64,000 nucleotides of DNA from an uncultured Clostridia bacterium (GCA_949290575.1 CASESJ010000002.1:1-64000), one strand, 5' to 3'; counted from the stretch's first letter, positions 25,723-36,946 are shown. Notes: generated by a model from the sequence alone, not told the origin. Translations and numbers: made by a program.

Positions 25723-26412
25723 ATGGAAGAAAAAGAACTTGTCATTTTACACGAGGATAACCACATAATAGTCGTGCTCAAGCCACAGAACGTGGCTTGC
25801 TGTCCCGACGAGAGCGGCGACGATAACCTCTTCGACTGCGTCAAACGCTATATAAAGACGACATATTCAAAGCCCGGCAACGTCTATCTCGGGCTCGTGC
25901 ACAGGCTGGACAGACCGACGGGCGGCGTTATGGTCTTTGCCAAGACTTCCAAGGCGGCGGCGAGACTGTCCGAGCAGATGAGAACGGGCGGCTTCGAAAA
26001 GCTTTACTTCGCCGTGCTCTGCGGCGTGCCCGCGAGAAGGAGCGCGACGCTCGAAAACTATTTAAGAAAGAATTCGCTCAACAATATGGTCTACGTCTGC
26101 ACGCAGACGGAGGAGGGGGCAAAGTTCGCCTCGCTCGACTATAATGTGCTTGAGGACAACGGACAGCTCAGCCTCGCGGAGGTCAGGCTGCATACGGGCA
26201 GAACGCACCAGATAAGGGTGCAGATGGCGGCTATAAATTGCCCTCTCTACGGCGATATGCGCTACGGCGGGGAGAGAGCGGTCAAGGGCAAGCTCGCGCT
26301 GTGGGCGTATTCCTTAAGGTTTTCCCATCCCACGACGGGCGAAAAACTGCGCTTCGAAATCGAGCCCCCCGTCGACGAAAAACCGTGGAATAATTTTCAT
26401 ATAGAGGTATAA
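25723..26412 (+). CDS. RluA-family pseudouridine synthase without S4 domain
   Basis: The enzyme isomerises uridine in RNA. The catalytic Asp is in VHRLDRPTGG (residue about 65), and LHTGRTHQIRVQM is the conserved second block. At 229 residues there is no N-terminal S4 domain. ATG 25723 is preferred over 25708, because AAAGGTG lies 7 bases before it. The RNA target cannot be read from sequence; RluA-type proteins of this size act on rRNA or tRNA. Confidence 0.88.
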   Translation: MEEKELVILHEDNHIIVVLKPQNVACCPDESGDDNLFDCVKRYIKTTYSKPGNVYLGLVHRLDRPTGGVMVFAKTSKAAARLSEQMRTGGFEKLYFAVLCGVPARRSATLENYLRKNSLNNMVYVCTQTEEGAKFASLDYNVLEDNGQLSLAEVRLHTGRTHQIRVQMAAINCPLYGDMRYGGERAVKGKLALWAYSLRFSHPTTGEKLRFEIEPPVDEKPWNNFHIEV

Positions 26413-26457
26413 AACCGTATTTTTTATGTGAAAATTGTCTTTGATTTTTCAAATTGA

Positions 26458-26486
26458 TTGACAACGACATTATATTATTGTATTAT
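26458..26486 (+). promoter_or_regulatory. sigA promoter of the large surface protein gene
   Basis: TTGACA (26458-26463), 17 bases and TATTAT (26481-26486). The leader of about 75 bases holds a perfect palindrome (TACGCGC-G-GCGCGTA at about 26494-26508). Confidence 0.78.
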
Positions 26487-26567
26487 TTGCAATGTACGCG
26501 CGGCGCGTATGTGCGAACACTTTGTGCACGTCGACCGCGTCAATAACCAAAAGGTTCAAAAAAAATT

Positions 26568-28946
26568 ATGAAGAAAATCAGACTTTCCCTGATTGCCTCC
26601 GCGGCGGTTTGCGCGCTTGCGGCTTCGGCAATGGCCGTCACCACGGTGGCTGCCGCAGACGATTACAGAGAGGTTACGCTCACCGGCACCAACGTGTTCT
26701 ATGCGGGCGTAAGCGGAGCAAAAGTTGCCGTCACCAGACTTGACGACGCCTCCGCTGAGGAAGGATATCGCGATTACACCCTCTTCGAGATGGGCGAAAA
26801 TCAGACTATTACCTTCCGTAAGAACCTCGCCTACAGCTGGTATGCGGCTAACGAGGACGGCACCGTCGAAAACAAGAAATTCAGCATGACGGTAGGCTTT
26901 GAAGACATCAATTTTGAAAGCTACACTATAAGATTTCAGTCCCAGCAGTACTCAAAGACCGAGGACGGCGTTACGGACAATTACCTCATTTTCAAGCCTT
27001 CGGAGGACGGACAGGCTCTCGAGCTCTATATCTCCGCCGATGAAGAGTTGTCCGACGGCGCGCAGGTTGCGGTCACGCTGGAAGATTACCTCAGCATCGA
27101 TATCGCCTTCGGCGCATACGCAAAAGGCGACTATGAATTGCTCGTAAACGGCGAAAAGCAGGGCGAGTTTGTAAACGTCAGAGAAAGTTATGCTTCCTAC
27201 GTGTCCTCAGGTTCGAGCGCGGCAACGCCCATGACGTTCAGCGTTCAGCTGCCCGACGACGCGGAAAACGGCACCGTTTGCGGCATGATTATGTACGAAC
27301 TCAACGGACAGAGCTTTGAAATTTTCGGCGCGCGCGAGAGCGACGGCAAGGTTTCGGGCGGCGTAATACACGACGACTGCGCACCCGTTGTCTGCCTCGA
27401 CAGCAACCTCAATTATCTCACTTACGGTGGTTCGATAGATATCGACTACAAGGTCATCGACGTAGTCGCATCTTCGCCCAGATCGACGCTCAGCTACTAC
27501 GTGCTCACAGCCGAACAGTACAACGCAACCGATTTTGATTATAACAACACCTCTTCGGACGCAAATCTCTTCACCGAAGTCACCACTTCGGTGGACGTAA
27601 AGCTTCTTCGCGACAGCAATACTTTCGTTCCCTATCTCGACGATGACGGAGTTGAAAGAATAGACGGCTACAGAACTTACGGACTTGCCAAGGTCTGCCT
27701 GCTTGTCAAGGATACCACCGCGTCAAACGCGCGCACCGACTATGTCTTTATGGACTGGTACGTGGACGAAAGCTACAAGCTCAACCTTTCGGACATAGAG
27801 CAGGGCAAGGCTGACGAAGACTTCATAAGAATAGTCGAGGATGAGCGCGGCGCAACCTACGGCGCGGGAATTGAAACTCTCGAAGAGTACAAGACGAGAA
27901 TACAGACAATTCAGGAAGAGTATCAGGCTGCGATTGGTGCTGCTATTGAGGAGCAGTATCCAGACGGACTGTATGCGGGCTCTTCAAAATATCTGTATCT
28001 TCCCGACTTCTCCGGCTATATAACCGATAACCTCGGCGGATATACCGACCTCACCTATCGCATTTACTACAGCGCAAAGTCGACGAATTCAACCTCGTCG
28101 CTGGCATACAACAATCTTTCTCTCGCGCTTTCCGAAGCAAACGTCACCTATCGTTTCACAATCTTTGCTACGGACGCGGCGGGCAACGAGATGTACTATC
28201 CCACTGCCGAAGAGGGATATCTCGAGCACAAGTCTATAACCACCGACGATATCTGGGACGACGAATTCAGCGATCTGCTGCCCTTCTTCGAAGTGAAGGT
28301 GTCTTACAAGGCCGCAACTGTGGAGACCCCCGGCATTCAGTCTATAGGCTATGTCGGCTCGGCATACACCGACGCGTCGTTCGATATTCAGGGCGTTTCG
28401 GGCACTTATACCACGCAATATTACCTCTATGTCCTCGACCGTAACGCTATGTATGCGGAGACGGGATTGGACCTCACCTATGACGAGGTAATCGAAAATA
28501 TCGATAAACTCTTTACGGATAAGTATAAAGACGGCGTAAATACCAGAAAGTATTTCACCACCGTCCGCACGGTGGCGTCCCTCACCGAGGGCGACCCCGA
28601 CTACGACAAATTTGCAGACTACGCATGGGACGCAAACAATGTTACGTTCGTTCCCCAGTCGCCTTCCGAATTCTATATAGTCCGCCTCATGCTCAAGGAT
28701 ACGGGACTTTCCAACACGACGACGGACAGCTTCCTCGTCGTCCGCGCCTCGGCGAGAGCAAATTCTCTCTACGGCGAGGACAACTGGCTGAGCAACAATA
28801 TCGCCTCGATAGTGCTCTTCAGCGTTGCCGGCGTATGCTTCGTCGCGCTGATAGTTCTTCTCGTAGTCAAACCCAAGGATAAGGGCGACATAGATAAAAT
28901 CGAAGTCGCAAAGACCGGACCCAAGGGCGGCAAGAGCAAAAAATAA
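26568..28946 (+). CDS. Large secreted, membrane-anchored surface protein, unknown function
   Basis: The 792-residue protein has a signal peptide (1-30), an acidic extracellular region of about 710 residues rich in beta strands and Tyr/Asp, one C-terminal transmembrane helix (about 747-770) and a Lys/Gly-rich cytoplasmic tail. Segments near residues 280-340, 475-545 and 590-700 look like Ig-type or cadherin-like domains but I find no family signature. The closest ribosome site, AAAGG, is 13-17 bases before the ATG. It is a single-gene unit between its promoter and a strong terminator. Adhesion or cell-wall roles are possible. Confidence 0.75.
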   Translation: MKKIRLSLIASAAVCALAASAMAVTTVAAADDYREVTLTGTNVFYAGVSGAKVAVTRLDDASAEEGYRDYTLFEMGENQTITFRKNLAYSWYAANEDGTVENKKFSMTVGFEDINFESYTIRFQSQQYSKTEDGVTDNYLIFKPSEDGQALELYISADEELSDGAQVAVTLEDYLSIDIAFGAYAKGDYELLVNGEKQGEFVNVRESYASYVSSGSSAATPMTFSVQLPDDAENGTVCGMIMYELNGQSFEIFGARESDGKVSGGVIHDDCAPVVCLDSNLNYLTYGGSIDIDYKVIDVVASSPRSTLSYYVLTAEQYNATDFDYNNTSSDANLFTEVTTSVDVKLLRDSNTFVPYLDDDGVERIDGYRTYGLAKVCLLVKDTTASNARTDYVFMDWYVDESYKLNLSDIEQGKADEDFIRIVEDERGATYGAGIETLEEYKTRIQTIQEEYQAAIGAAIEEQYPDGLYAGSSKYLYLPDFSGYITDNLGGYTDLTYRIYYSAKSTNSTSSLAYNNLSLALSEANVTYRFTIFATDAAGNEMYYPTAEEGYLEHKSITTDDIWDDEFSDLLPFFEVKVSYKAATVETPGIQSIGYVGSAYTDASFDIQGVSGTYTTQYYLYVLDRNAMYAETGLDLTYDEVIENIDKLFTDKYKDGVNTRKYFTTVRTVASLTEGDPDYDKFADYAWDANNVTFVPQSPSEFYIVRLMLKDTGLSNTTTDSFLVVRASARANSLYGEDNWLSNNIASIVLFSVAGVCFVALIVLLVVKPKDKGDIDKIEVAKTGPKGGKSKK

Positions 28947-28964
28947 TCTCAATGAATAATTTCG

Positions 28965-29001
28965 GGCGAAGCCGCGACTGCGGCTTCGCCCTTAATTTTT
29001 G
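28965..29001 (+). terminator. Terminator of the surface protein gene
   Basis: A 12-bp perfect stem (28965-28976 with 28981-28992) with 4-nt loop, followed by TTAATTTTT. Confidence 0.85.
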
Positions 29002-29093
29002 CGGTCGCGCGCATTGAGCCGCCCTCAAGGTTAAAATTTACAAAAAAAGATATGTCGGAGGCGGCTTTTTGGCGCGGTAAATAAAATTAACCA

Positions 29094-29122
29094 TTGACAA
29101 TTTATAAAAATCAATGTAGAAT
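29094..29122 (+). promoter_or_regulatory. sigA promoter of the GGDEF gene
   Basis: TTGACA (29094-29099), 17 bases and TAGAAT (29117-29122), 56 bases before the start codon. Confidence 0.7.
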
Positions 29123-29177
29123 AATATAAGATATAAAATACTATCATGGATAATATTTGACGGCGTAAGGGAAAACT

Positions 29178-30290
29178 ATGGGATGCTGTGCAGATAACGT
29201 CAAAAAATTTGAATATTTTGCCGACCGCGATTTGTCATACGCATTCGACTCGCTGACGGGCGTTCTCAAGCGCGAGGAGATTATAGGCTACGTCAACAGC
29301 CTCATATCTGAGGGTAAGGCATTTACTTTCGGCATAGCCGACATCGATAATTTCAAGACGGTCAACGATACTTACGGACACGTCCGCGGCGACGCCGCGC
29401 TCAGATCCATGGCGGAATACCTGTGCAAGACCTTTGCGGGCAAGGGCGTGATAGGCAGGTACGGCGGCGACGAGTTCATGCTCGTTCTCGAGGGCTGTTC
29501 GGAATATAAGGACATATGGGCTCTGGGGCATGCCGTAAACATGGATATTGGCAGCGTCAGAACAGAGGGCTGCAGAGAACTTTCCATGACCATAACCATG
29601 GGCATGTGCAGATATCCGATAGATGCGCACAGCTATAACGACCTTCTCAAGCTTGCCGACAAGGCACTCTATCGCGGCAAGATGAAGGGGCGCAACTGCT
29701 TTATAATTTATCTCGAAGAAAAGCATAAAGACATAAACATAAACGACATAATCGAGCGCAAATATTCGGGCATGCACCTTTGTTCGAGGGTGTTCACCTA
29801 CCTCACTTCGAGCGGTGATATTGCCGAGGCAATAGACATACTCTTTCGCAGAATAGTTTCGTATTTCATGGTCGACCACATCTGCATAGAGACGCGCGGG
29901 GGCATGCATTTTCAGGTCATACACAAGCTTTCCAAGCAGCGCGAATTCTGCAAGCTCGACTATGACGAGGTTATCAGTCTCTTGAACAACGCGGGACTTG
30001 CCTATTTCAACAGAATGGCAAGTCTGAGGGACGAAGATTACGGTCCCGTCATCAAGCAGATGAAGGACAGTCAGATAAGTTCGGGCGTGTACTGCAAAAT
30101 ACAGGCGTTCGGCAACGAGTACGGGTATATCAGGGTGGATATGACCGATACCGTCAGGATATGGCAGCAGGACGAAATCAACGTCATAATAATAGCCGCA
30201 AACACGATAGGGCTCATGCTCTACTACCAGGGCAGGACGATAGAGGAAATGCCTCAGACGCAGCCCGTGTTTATAGGCGGAGAGGAATAG
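29178..30290 (+). CDS. GGDEF protein (diguanylate cyclase) with C-terminal GAF-like domain
   Basis: The 370-residue cytoplasmic protein begins with a GGDEF domain (about 20-180) holding DIDNFKTVNDTYGH and the active RYGGDEF motif, so it can probably make c-di-GMP. The inhibitory I-site RxxD before the motif is absent (AGKG in that place), so product inhibition is not expected. Residues 205-350 look like a GAF-type sensor. The order catalytic-then-sensor is the reverse of the usual one. No EAL or PilZ gene is near. A TAAGGG lies before the ATG. Confidence 0.88.
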   Translation: MGCCADNVKKFEYFADRDLSYAFDSLTGVLKREEIIGYVNSLISEGKAFTFGIADIDNFKTVNDTYGHVRGDAALRSMAEYLCKTFAGKGVIGRYGGDEFMLVLEGCSEYKDIWALGHAVNMDIGSVRTEGCRELSMTITMGMCRYPIDAHSYNDLLKLADKALYRGKMKGRNCFIIYLEEKHKDININDIIERKYSGMHLCSRVFTYLTSSGDIAEAIDILFRRIVSYFMVDHICIETRGGMHFQVIHKLSKQREFCKLDYDEVISLLNNAGLAYFNRMASLRDEDYGPVIKQMKDSQISSGVYCKIQAFGNEYGYIRVDMTDTVRIWQQDEINVIIIAANTIGLMLYYQGRTIEEMPQTQPVFIGGEE

Positions 30291-30298
30291 CGTTAATC

Positions 30299-30332
30299 AA
30301 TCGCGAAGTTTTTAACTTCGCGATTTTTTTTG
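30299..30332 (+). terminator. Terminator of the GGDEF gene
   Basis: A 12-bp perfect stem (30299-30310 with 30314-30325) is followed by a run of T. Confidence 0.88.
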
Positions 30333-30351
30333 CGCAAAAAGCGTTCAGCCC

Positions 30352-30380
30352 TTGCAATTTAATACTATATCTGGTATAAT
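30352..30380 (+). promoter_or_regulatory. sigA promoter of the topoisomerase operon
   Basis: TTGCAA (30352-30357), 17 bases and TATAAT (30375-30380), the latter preceded by TGG (extended -10). Confidence 0.78.
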
Positions 30381-30436
30381 AATGAAAATAATGTACAATG
30401 GGTGTGTATTGTGCACATTCCGACTACGGAACTGAC

Positions 30437-32512
30437 ATGGCAGAAAAAAGTTATAACGCAAACGATCTGAAAATTCTTGAAGGGCTCGAGGCGGTGCGCG
30501 TCCGACCGGGCATGTATATAGGCTCTACGGGCGTCAAGGGACTGCACCACATTCTGTGGGAGATAGTCGACAACTCCGTCGACGAGGCTGCCAACGGCTA
30601 TGCGGACGAAATTACGGTTACGCTCCACGCCGACGGCTCTGCGTCGGTCGAGGACAACGGCAGAGGCATGCCCACGGACATAAACACCAAAGCCAAGATG
30701 AGCGGCGTGGAGCTCATCTTCACCAAACTGCACGCGGGTGGCAAGTTCGACAGCGAAAACTACGCCTTTTCGGGCGGTCTGCACGGCGTCGGCGCGTCGG
30801 TCACCAATGCGCTCTCGCAGTGGCTGGAGGTCGAAGTCTACCGCAAGACCGTCTTCAAAATGCGCTTCGAAAGCCATTACGACAAACAGCGTTCCAAGTG
30901 GATGTGCGGCATACCCGTCGCGCCTATAACAGACACGGGCGAAAAGACGGGCAAAAAGGGCACGTACGTCAGGTTCATGCCCGATAAAAACGTGTTCGAA
31001 ACGGTCGAGTGGAACTACGAAACCGTCCTCAAGCGGCTCAAGGAACTCGCCTTTCTGAACAAGGGCGTAAAGATTAACCTTCGCGACAAGCGCAAGCTCT
31101 TCCGCGAGGAAGAGGAGACGGGCGACGACGGCGAAACCATAGTTAAAAAAGTGCCGCTGCCCGAGAGAGAGGATGTCTCCTTCAAGTACGACGGCGGACT
31201 TACAGACTTTGTCAAGTATCTCACGGACGGCAAGACCGCGCTGTATTCAACGCCCCTTTACTATTCGGCTGTAAAGGATATAAACGTCAAGGGCGCGACT
31301 GCGGGCAAGATTAAAATAGAGTTTGCTCTCTGTCATACAAAGGACGACGACGAGAGCATGTATTCCTTCGTAAACAACATATCCACGGTCGAGGGCGGCT
31401 ATCACGAGACGGGCTTTTACAACGGACTTTTAAAAGCCGTCAACGACTATGCCCGTTCAAACGGCTTTCTCAAGGCGAAAGAGCCCTCGTTCGTCTCAGA
31501 CGACGTCAAAGAGGGGCTCACCGCCGTGCTCGCCGTCAAGATGAACAACGTCGAGTTCGAGGGACAGACCAAGACCAAGCTGGGCAATCCCGAGGCAAAG
31601 CCCGCCGTGGAGCAGGCTGTGACAGAGGGGCTGACGGCACTTATGAACACCCGCGGCAACAAGGCGGTGTTCGACGAAATGGCAAAGAAGGCGAAGTTCG
31701 CCGCCGACGACAGAATAAAGCACCGCGCCGAGCGCGACGTCGCAAAGGCTGCATCGGAAAACGACGGGCTCAATCTCGTGGGCAAGCTGGCGGCGTGCTC
31801 GGGCAAGAACCCCGAACTCAACGAACTGTTCATAGTCGAGGGCGACTCTGCGGGCGGCACGGCAAAGCAGGCGAGGGTGAGACAGTATCAGTCCATACTT
31901 CCGCTGCGCGGAAAGCCGCTCAACGTTCAGAAAAAGAGCGCGCTTCAGGCTCTGCAGAATGAGGAATTGAAGACGCTCGTTTCGGCGATAGGCGCAGGTT
32001 TCAACCGCTCTTTCGACGTCGAAAAGAGCAGGTATAAAAAGGTCATCATCCTCTCGGATGCCGACCAGGACGGAATGCACATACGCTGCATACTTCTCAC
32101 TTTCTTTTTCAAGTATATGCGCGACCTCGTCAAGGCGGGCTGCGTCTATATAGGCATGCCGCCCCTGTATAAGGTCTACAAGCGCGACCAGGTGGAATAT
32201 GCCTACGACGACAAGGAGCTCGACGAGGCGATAAAAAAAGTCGGCAAGGGCTATCAGATACAGAGGTATAAAGGTCTCGGCGAGATGTCCGCAGACCAGT
32301 TGTGGGACACGACGATGAACCCTGCAACGCGCAATCTCATTCAGGTTACGATAGAGGACTCCGCGGCAGCTGCCGAGGTCATAGATATGCTCATGGGCGA
32401 CAAGGTCGAGGGCAGAAAGCAGTTTCTTTCGGAGAACGCCAACTTCAATAAAGTTGACGGCTTTATAGAAAAGGTCAATTTCAGGCAAGAGGATAAGGGG
32501 GAGGACGACTGA
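30437..32512 (+). CDS. Type II topoisomerase ATPase subunit (ParE/GyrB)
   Basis: The 691-residue subunit powers DNA strand passage. It has the GHKL ATPase ([27 protein letters not shown]) and the TOPRIM domain ([15 protein letters not shown], and the KGLGEM block). The common DADVDG is DADQDG here. ATG 30437 is chosen because conservation starts at [16 protein letters not shown]; an upstream ATG at 30398 would add 13 poorly matching residues. It overlaps the A subunit by one base. Because the pair stands alone without dnaA/recF it may be topoisomerase IV rather than gyrase, but sequence alone does not decide. Confidence 0.9.
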   Translation: MAEKSYNANDLKILEGLEAVRVRPGMYIGSTGVKGLHHILWEIVDNSVDEAANGYADEITVTLHADGSASVEDNGRGMPTDINTKAKMSGVELIFTKLHAGGKFDSENYAFSGGLHGVGASVTNALSQWLEVEVYRKTVFKMRFESHYDKQRSKWMCGIPVAPITDTGEKTGKKGTYVRFMPDKNVFETVEWNYETVLKRLKELAFLNKGVKINLRDKRKLFREEEETGDDGETIVKKVPLPEREDVSFKYDGGLTDFVKYLTDGKTALYSTPLYYSAVKDINVKGATAGKIKIEFALCHTKDDDESMYSFVNNISTVEGGYHETGFYNGLLKAVNDYARSNGFLKAKEPSFVSDDVKEGLTAVLAVKMNNVEFEGQTKTKLGNPEAKPAVEQAVTEGLTALMNTRGNKAVFDEMAKKAKFAADDRIKHRAERDVAKAASENDGLNLVGKLAACSGKNPELNELFIVEGDSAGGTAKQARVRQYQSILPLRGKPLNVQKKSALQALQNEELKTLVSAIGAGFNRSFDVEKSRYKKVIILSDADQDGMHIRCILLTFFFKYMRDLVKAGCVYIGMPPLYKVYKRDQVEYAYDDKELDEAIKKVGKGYQIQRYKGLGEMSADQLWDTTMNPATRNLIQVTIEDSAAAAEVIDMLMGDKVEGRKQFLSENANFNKVDGFIEKVNFRQEDKGEDD

Positions 32513-35001
32513 TGGCTAAAAAGAATAACGACAGTTTCCAGACCGCCATTCCTCAGGGCAACGTGTTCATAACGCCGATTGAAGAGGTAATGCCTTCGGC
32601 GATGCTGCCCTATGCCGAGTTCGTCATACTCGACAGAGCTCTGCCGAGGGTGGAGGACGGGCTCAAGCCCGTGCAGAGGCGCATACTCTACACAATGATG
32701 GAGATGGGGCTGACGCCCGACAAGCCGCACAAAAAGTCGGCGAGAATTGTCGGCGACTGCATGGGTAAATATCACCCTCACGGCGACAGTTCGGTGTACG
32801 ACGCCATGGTCAGAATGGCGCAGGACTTCAACATGCGCATGCCGCTCGTCAACGGGCACGGCAACTTCGGCTCTGTCGACGGCGACCCCGCCGCCGCAAT
32901 GCGTTATACCGAGGCGAGGTTAGAGCCGCTCGCGCTCGAACTTCTCAGGGATATCGATAAGGAGACCGTGCCCTTTTCCTTCAACTTCGACGACAGCTTG
33001 TTAGAGCCCGACATTCTTCCCGGCAGGTTTCCCAACCTTCTCGTCAACGGCGCGAACGGCATCGCCGTGGGACTTGCAACCAACATTCCCACGCACAACC
33101 TCTCTGAGGTAATCGAGGGCGCGTGCGCCATGATAGACCGCCCTAAAATTTCGCTCGAAGAGATGATGAATATCATCCCCGGACCCGATTTTCCGACGGG
33201 CGGATTTATCATAAAAAATGAACTCGCGCAGGCATATAGGACGGGCAAAGGCAAAATCACGCTGCGCGCGAAGTACTCCGTCGAGCAGGGCGACAACGGC
33301 AAAAAGCTCATTGTCATAACAGAGTTGCCCTATCAGACCAACAAGGCGGAGCTCTTAAGAAAGATTATGCTCATGCGCGAGGATAAAAAGGATATCCTTG
33401 CGGGCATAGCCGACATTGTCGACGAGTCCGACCGCACGGGCATGCGCGCCGTCATCGTCTGCAGAAAGGACGCGGACGTTGACAGCATACTTTCATATCT
33501 TCTTAAATACACCGACCTCGAGTGCACGTTCGGCATAAACATGGTCGCCATTGCTGGCGGCAAGCCCCAGCAGCTCGGACTTTTAGACGTGCTTAAGTAC
33601 TATATAGACTACCAGCGCAAGGTGGTGGTGCGCAGAACAAAGTACGATTTAAAGCAGGCAGAGGCGCGCTGTCATATCTTAGAGGGACTTATAGTCGGCG
33701 TTCACAACATAGACGAGGTAGTGGAGATAATCAAAAAGGCGGACAGCACTCCCGACGCGAGAAGAAAGCTGATGGAACGGTTTGCGCTCTCCGAAAAGCA
33801 GGCTCAGGCGATACTCGATCTGAGGCTGGCGCGCCTTACAAAACTCGAGGTGACAAAGCTCGAACAGGAACTCAAAGAACTGCTCGAAAAGATAGAGCTC
33901 TACAAGGCGATACTCGCCTCTAAAGAGCGTCAGATGGGCATAGTCAAGCGCGAACTGCGCGAAATCAAGAATAAATATCCCTGTCCCCGAAAGAGCGTGA
34001 TAGTCGACAGCGCGGACAAGATAAGCGTTTACAGACAGGACGTAAAGCGTCCGTCTACCGAATGGATAGCCGCTCTCACGGCTGCGGACAACCTCAAGTT
34101 CATGCAGAAAGTCGACTTCGACGGCAAATTTGCAAAGGCTCTGCCGCAGACTGCAAAGCAGGACATAATGTACAGACAGACGCTTGAATGCAAGTCGGAC
34201 GGCGTTTTATTGGGCTTTACAAACTACGGCAACGCCGTAAGGCTGACTTTAGAGCAGTTCGACGACGTCGAATTCAGAGGGGGCGGCATAAAGCTCAAGT
34301 CTTTCTACGAGGGCGCGCTGAACGGCGAAAAGATAGTAAAACTCTTCGACATATCAGACGGACTGCCCGCGGGCGACGTGCTGTTCTTTACGCAGCAGGG
34401 CACGGTCAAGCGCACTGAATGGGCTGAATACGGCATAAGCAAGGGCGTGTTCCCCGCAATCAAATTAAAGCCGGGCGACGAGGTTATAAACGTCGAAAAT
34501 TACGTCGACGGCGACGAGTATACCACAATGATTTTAGTCACGCGAGGCGGCATCTGTCTCAATGCGGATACGGTGGATATCCCCTGTCAGGGCAGGATAG
34601 CGACTGGCGTGAGGGGCATGATGGTCGACAGCTCGGACAGCGTGCTCTTCGCCACGCAGATGAACTGCGAGGGGGAAATTATAATCGTCACGGACAAGGG
34701 CACATTCAAGAGGGTTATCTCTTCGATGATAGAGCCGCTCTCGCGCGGAAGAAAGGGCGTTATGATAACCGACGCACAGTCATCCGTTGTGTTTGCAGAT
34801 TATGTTACGGTGCCGTATACTCTGGCGGTAATCAATACCGACGCGACCGTCGCCGAGGTGCAGACGGAGGAAATAACCATAGAGCCCCGTCCGTCCAAGG
34901 GCAAAAAGCTCAAGCGCAGCGACATAACCGAAATAAAGAAGGTCGTCGCGCTGAAATACAAGACGGAATATCCCGACGGGAATATGCAGATTAAATTTTA
35001 A
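32512..35001 (+). CDS. Type II topoisomerase cleavage subunit (ParC/GyrA)
   Basis: The 829-residue subunit cuts and rejoins DNA. The catalytic Tyr is in AAMRYTE (residue about 127) and the quinolone-region helix reads [18 protein letters not shown] coiled arm with a [10 protein letters not shown] hinge and a C-terminal beta-pinwheel (about 505-810) follow. A clear GyrA box (QRRGGKG) is not seen; a weak relative, FRGGGIK, occurs in the first blade. This leans to ParC-like decatenating function without excluding gyrase. The start ATG overlaps the B-subunit stop (TGATG). Confidence 0.9.
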   Translation: MAKKNNDSFQTAIPQGNVFITPIEEVMPSAMLPYAEFVILDRALPRVEDGLKPVQRRILYTMMEMGLTPDKPHKKSARIVGDCMGKYHPHGDSSVYDAMVRMAQDFNMRMPLVNGHGNFGSVDGDPAAAMRYTEARLEPLALELLRDIDKETVPFSFNFDDSLLEPDILPGRFPNLLVNGANGIAVGLATNIPTHNLSEVIEGACAMIDRPKISLEEMMNIIPGPDFPTGGFIIKNELAQAYRTGKGKITLRAKYSVEQGDNGKKLIVITELPYQTNKAELLRKIMLMREDKKDILAGIADIVDESDRTGMRAVIVCRKDADVDSILSYLLKYTDLECTFGINMVAIAGGKPQQLGLLDVLKYYIDYQRKVVVRRTKYDLKQAEARCHILEGLIVGVHNIDEVVEIIKKADSTPDARRKLMERFALSEKQAQAILDLRLARLTKLEVTKLEQELKELLEKIELYKAILASKERQMGIVKRELREIKNKYPCPRKSVIVDSADKISVYRQDVKRPSTEWIAALTAADNLKFMQKVDFDGKFAKALPQTAKQDIMYRQTLECKSDGVLLGFTNYGNAVRLTLEQFDDVEFRGGGIKLKSFYEGALNGEKIVKLFDISDGLPAGDVLFFTQQGTVKRTEWAEYGISKGVFPAIKLKPGDEVINVENYVDGDEYTTMILVTRGGICLNADTVDIPCQGRIATGVRGMMVDSSDSVLFATQMNCEGEIIIVTDKGTFKRVISSMIEPLSRGRKGVMITDAQSSVVFADYVTVPYTLAVINTDATVAEVQTEEITIEPRPSKGKKLKRSDITEIKKVVALKYKTEYPDGNMQIKF

Positions 35002-35008
35002 ATTATAA

Positions 35009-35045
35009 GCCGCGCCGCGCGGGGAGCGCGCGGCGCGGCGATTAA
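35009..35045 (+). terminator. GC-rich hairpin after the topoisomerase operon
   Basis: A 13-bp perfect stem (35009-35021 with 35027-35039), 5-nt loop. The tail has no clean T run, so it may only partly terminate before the adenine deaminase gene. Confidence 0.6.
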
Positions 35046-35070
35046 AATATTTTAAAAGGAAAAAATTGTT

Positions 35071-36789
35071 ATGCTTGAAAAGTACATCTCTGCCGCGGCA
35101 GGCAGAACGAAAGCCGATCTGGTTCTGAAGAATGCAAAGTATGTCAACGTGTTCAACGGCAAGATAGAGAGCGGCGACATAGCCATATGCGGCGACCGAG
35201 TGGTCGGCACGGGCAGCTACGACGGAATAAAGGAGATTGACGTTGCGGGAATGTACGTGCTTCCCGGATATATTGACGGACACGTTCATATCGAAAGCTC
35301 GCAGCTCTCGCCCGAGGAGTTTGCCTCACTCATTGTGCCCCGCGGCACTACGACGATAATCGCCGACCCCCACGAAATCACAAACGTGTGCGGAATGGCG
35401 GGCGTCGAGTACATTGCAAAGGCGTCGGAAAATATCCCCCTCGACGTCAAAATACAGTTGCCTTCGTGCGTGCCCGCAACGCCCTTCGAAACGAGCGGCG
35501 CAACGCTCTCGGGCGAAGATATAGCCGCACATATAGGCGATGCATGCGTGTTCGGGCTGGGTGAATTCATGAACTTCCCCGGCGTTGTCAACGCCGACGC
35601 GGACGTCGTCAGAAAGCTGGAGGCGGCTCATTCCACAGGCAAAATAATCGACGGGCACGCGCCCGCGCTCAGCGGCAGCGCGCTCAATGCATACCTCTGC
35701 GGCGGCATAACCACCGACCACGAGTGCGTCAACTGCGCCGAGATAGACGAAAAACTCGCAAAGGGCGTCTACGTTCACCTCAGGCACGGCTCGTCCACGC
35801 GCAACCTCGTCGCCAATTCCAAGGCGGTCAACGCCGCCAACATGCGCCGCTTTATCATGTGCACCGACGACAGACACGCCGCCGACCTCAAGGAGAAGGG
35901 TCACATAGACGACGCCCTGAGAAAGGTCGTGGCGGGCGGTCTCGACCCCGTCTGGGCTGTGACGATAGCGACGCTCAATGTCGCGGAGTGCTATTCTCTC
36001 AAGTGGCGCGGCGCAATCGCACCCTATTACTTTGCAGACCTCGTCGTCGTGGATAACTTAAAAGATTTCAATGCAAAATATGTGTTCAAGGACGGCAAGC
36101 AGGTTGCAGAGGACGGCAAGCCGCTGTTCGATACCTCGGTGCGCTATCTCTCGCCCGCCGTGCTCAATACCGTGCACGTCGATCCTCTCAAAGCGGACGA
36201 CTTCGTTCTCACTCTCAGGGGCAAAAAGGCGAGAGTTATGACCATTCTTCCCGACAACGTCGTCACGGGCTCGGAGATATGCGAAGTTGAAAGCAAAGAC
36301 GGCGACGTCGTGCTCGGAGGTACTGACATCCTCAAGATGGCTGTCGTCGAACGACACAAGCGCACGGGCAATATAGGCAAGGGGCTTTTAAAGGGCTACG
36401 GATTAAAGGGCGGCGCGCTGGGCATTACGATTTCCCACGATTCGCACAATATAATTCTTCTCGGCGACGACAACGAGAGCATGGCAAAGGCGGCAAACCG
36501 CCTTGCCGAGATAGGCGGCGGCATGGTAGCCGTAAACGCAAAGACGGGCGAGGTGCACTCGCTCACACTCGACATAGCGGGACTTATGTCCTCGCGCGAC
36601 GCCGAAAGCCTGCAGAGGGACAGCAAGGAGCTCATCGAAATCGCATATTCGATGGGCGTCGACAGACGGCACGAGGCATTCATGTCGCTCGCATTCCTCT
36701 CGCTTGCGGTAATTCCCGAACTCAAGCTGCTCGATACGGGTCTGTTCGACGTGACGAAGTTCGCCTTCACAGACATAAACGCCGACTGA
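35071..36789 (+). CDS. ade: Adenine deaminase
   Basis: The enzyme deaminates adenine to hypoxanthine in purine salvage. The 572-residue length is typical. The metal-dependent amidohydrolase core shows PGYIDGHVHIESS, ADPHEITNV, GHAPAL, the TDHE block and MCTDDRH. The C-terminal domain (about 390-572) with GGGMVAV is characteristic of the bacterial Ade family. AAAAGGAAAA precedes the ATG. It lies between two hairpins and may be partly co-transcribed with the topoisomerase genes. Confidence 0.94.
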   Translation: MLEKYISAAAGRTKADLVLKNAKYVNVFNGKIESGDIAICGDRVVGTGSYDGIKEIDVAGMYVLPGYIDGHVHIESSQLSPEEFASLIVPRGTTTIIADPHEITNVCGMAGVEYIAKASENIPLDVKIQLPSCVPATPFETSGATLSGEDIAAHIGDACVFGLGEFMNFPGVVNADADVVRKLEAAHSTGKIIDGHAPALSGSALNAYLCGGITTDHECVNCAEIDEKLAKGVYVHLRHGSSTRNLVANSKAVNAANMRRFIMCTDDRHAADLKEKGHIDDALRKVVAGGLDPVWAVTIATLNVAECYSLKWRGAIAPYYFADLVVVDNLKDFNAKYVFKDGKQVAEDGKPLFDTSVRYLSPAVLNTVHVDPLKADDFVLTLRGKKARVMTILPDNVVTGSEICEVESKDGDVVLGGTDILKMAVVERHKRTGNIGKGLLKGYGLKGGALGITISHDSHNIILLGDDNESMAKAANRLAEIGGGMVAVNAKTGEVHSLTLDIAGLMSSRDAESLQRDSKELIEIAYSMGVDRRHEAFMSLAFLSLAVIPELKLLDTGLFDVTKFAFTDINAD

Positions 36790-36869
36790 TTTTAAAGCTC
36801 TGCCGACGCGTGCGGCAATGCGGAAAATTCAATATAACTGCGCAGATATAAGGCTGAAAAGCCGCTGTT

Positions 36870-36904
36870 GCGCGCGGGCGCGGGACGCGCCCGCGCGCTT
36901 TTTG
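36870..36904 (+). terminator. Terminator of ade
   Basis: A 13-bp perfect stem (36870-36882 with 36886-36898) and five T. Confidence 0.88.
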
Positions 36905-36946
36905 CTTGCAATTTACATTTTTTTGCAAAAAACTTAAATAAACGCG

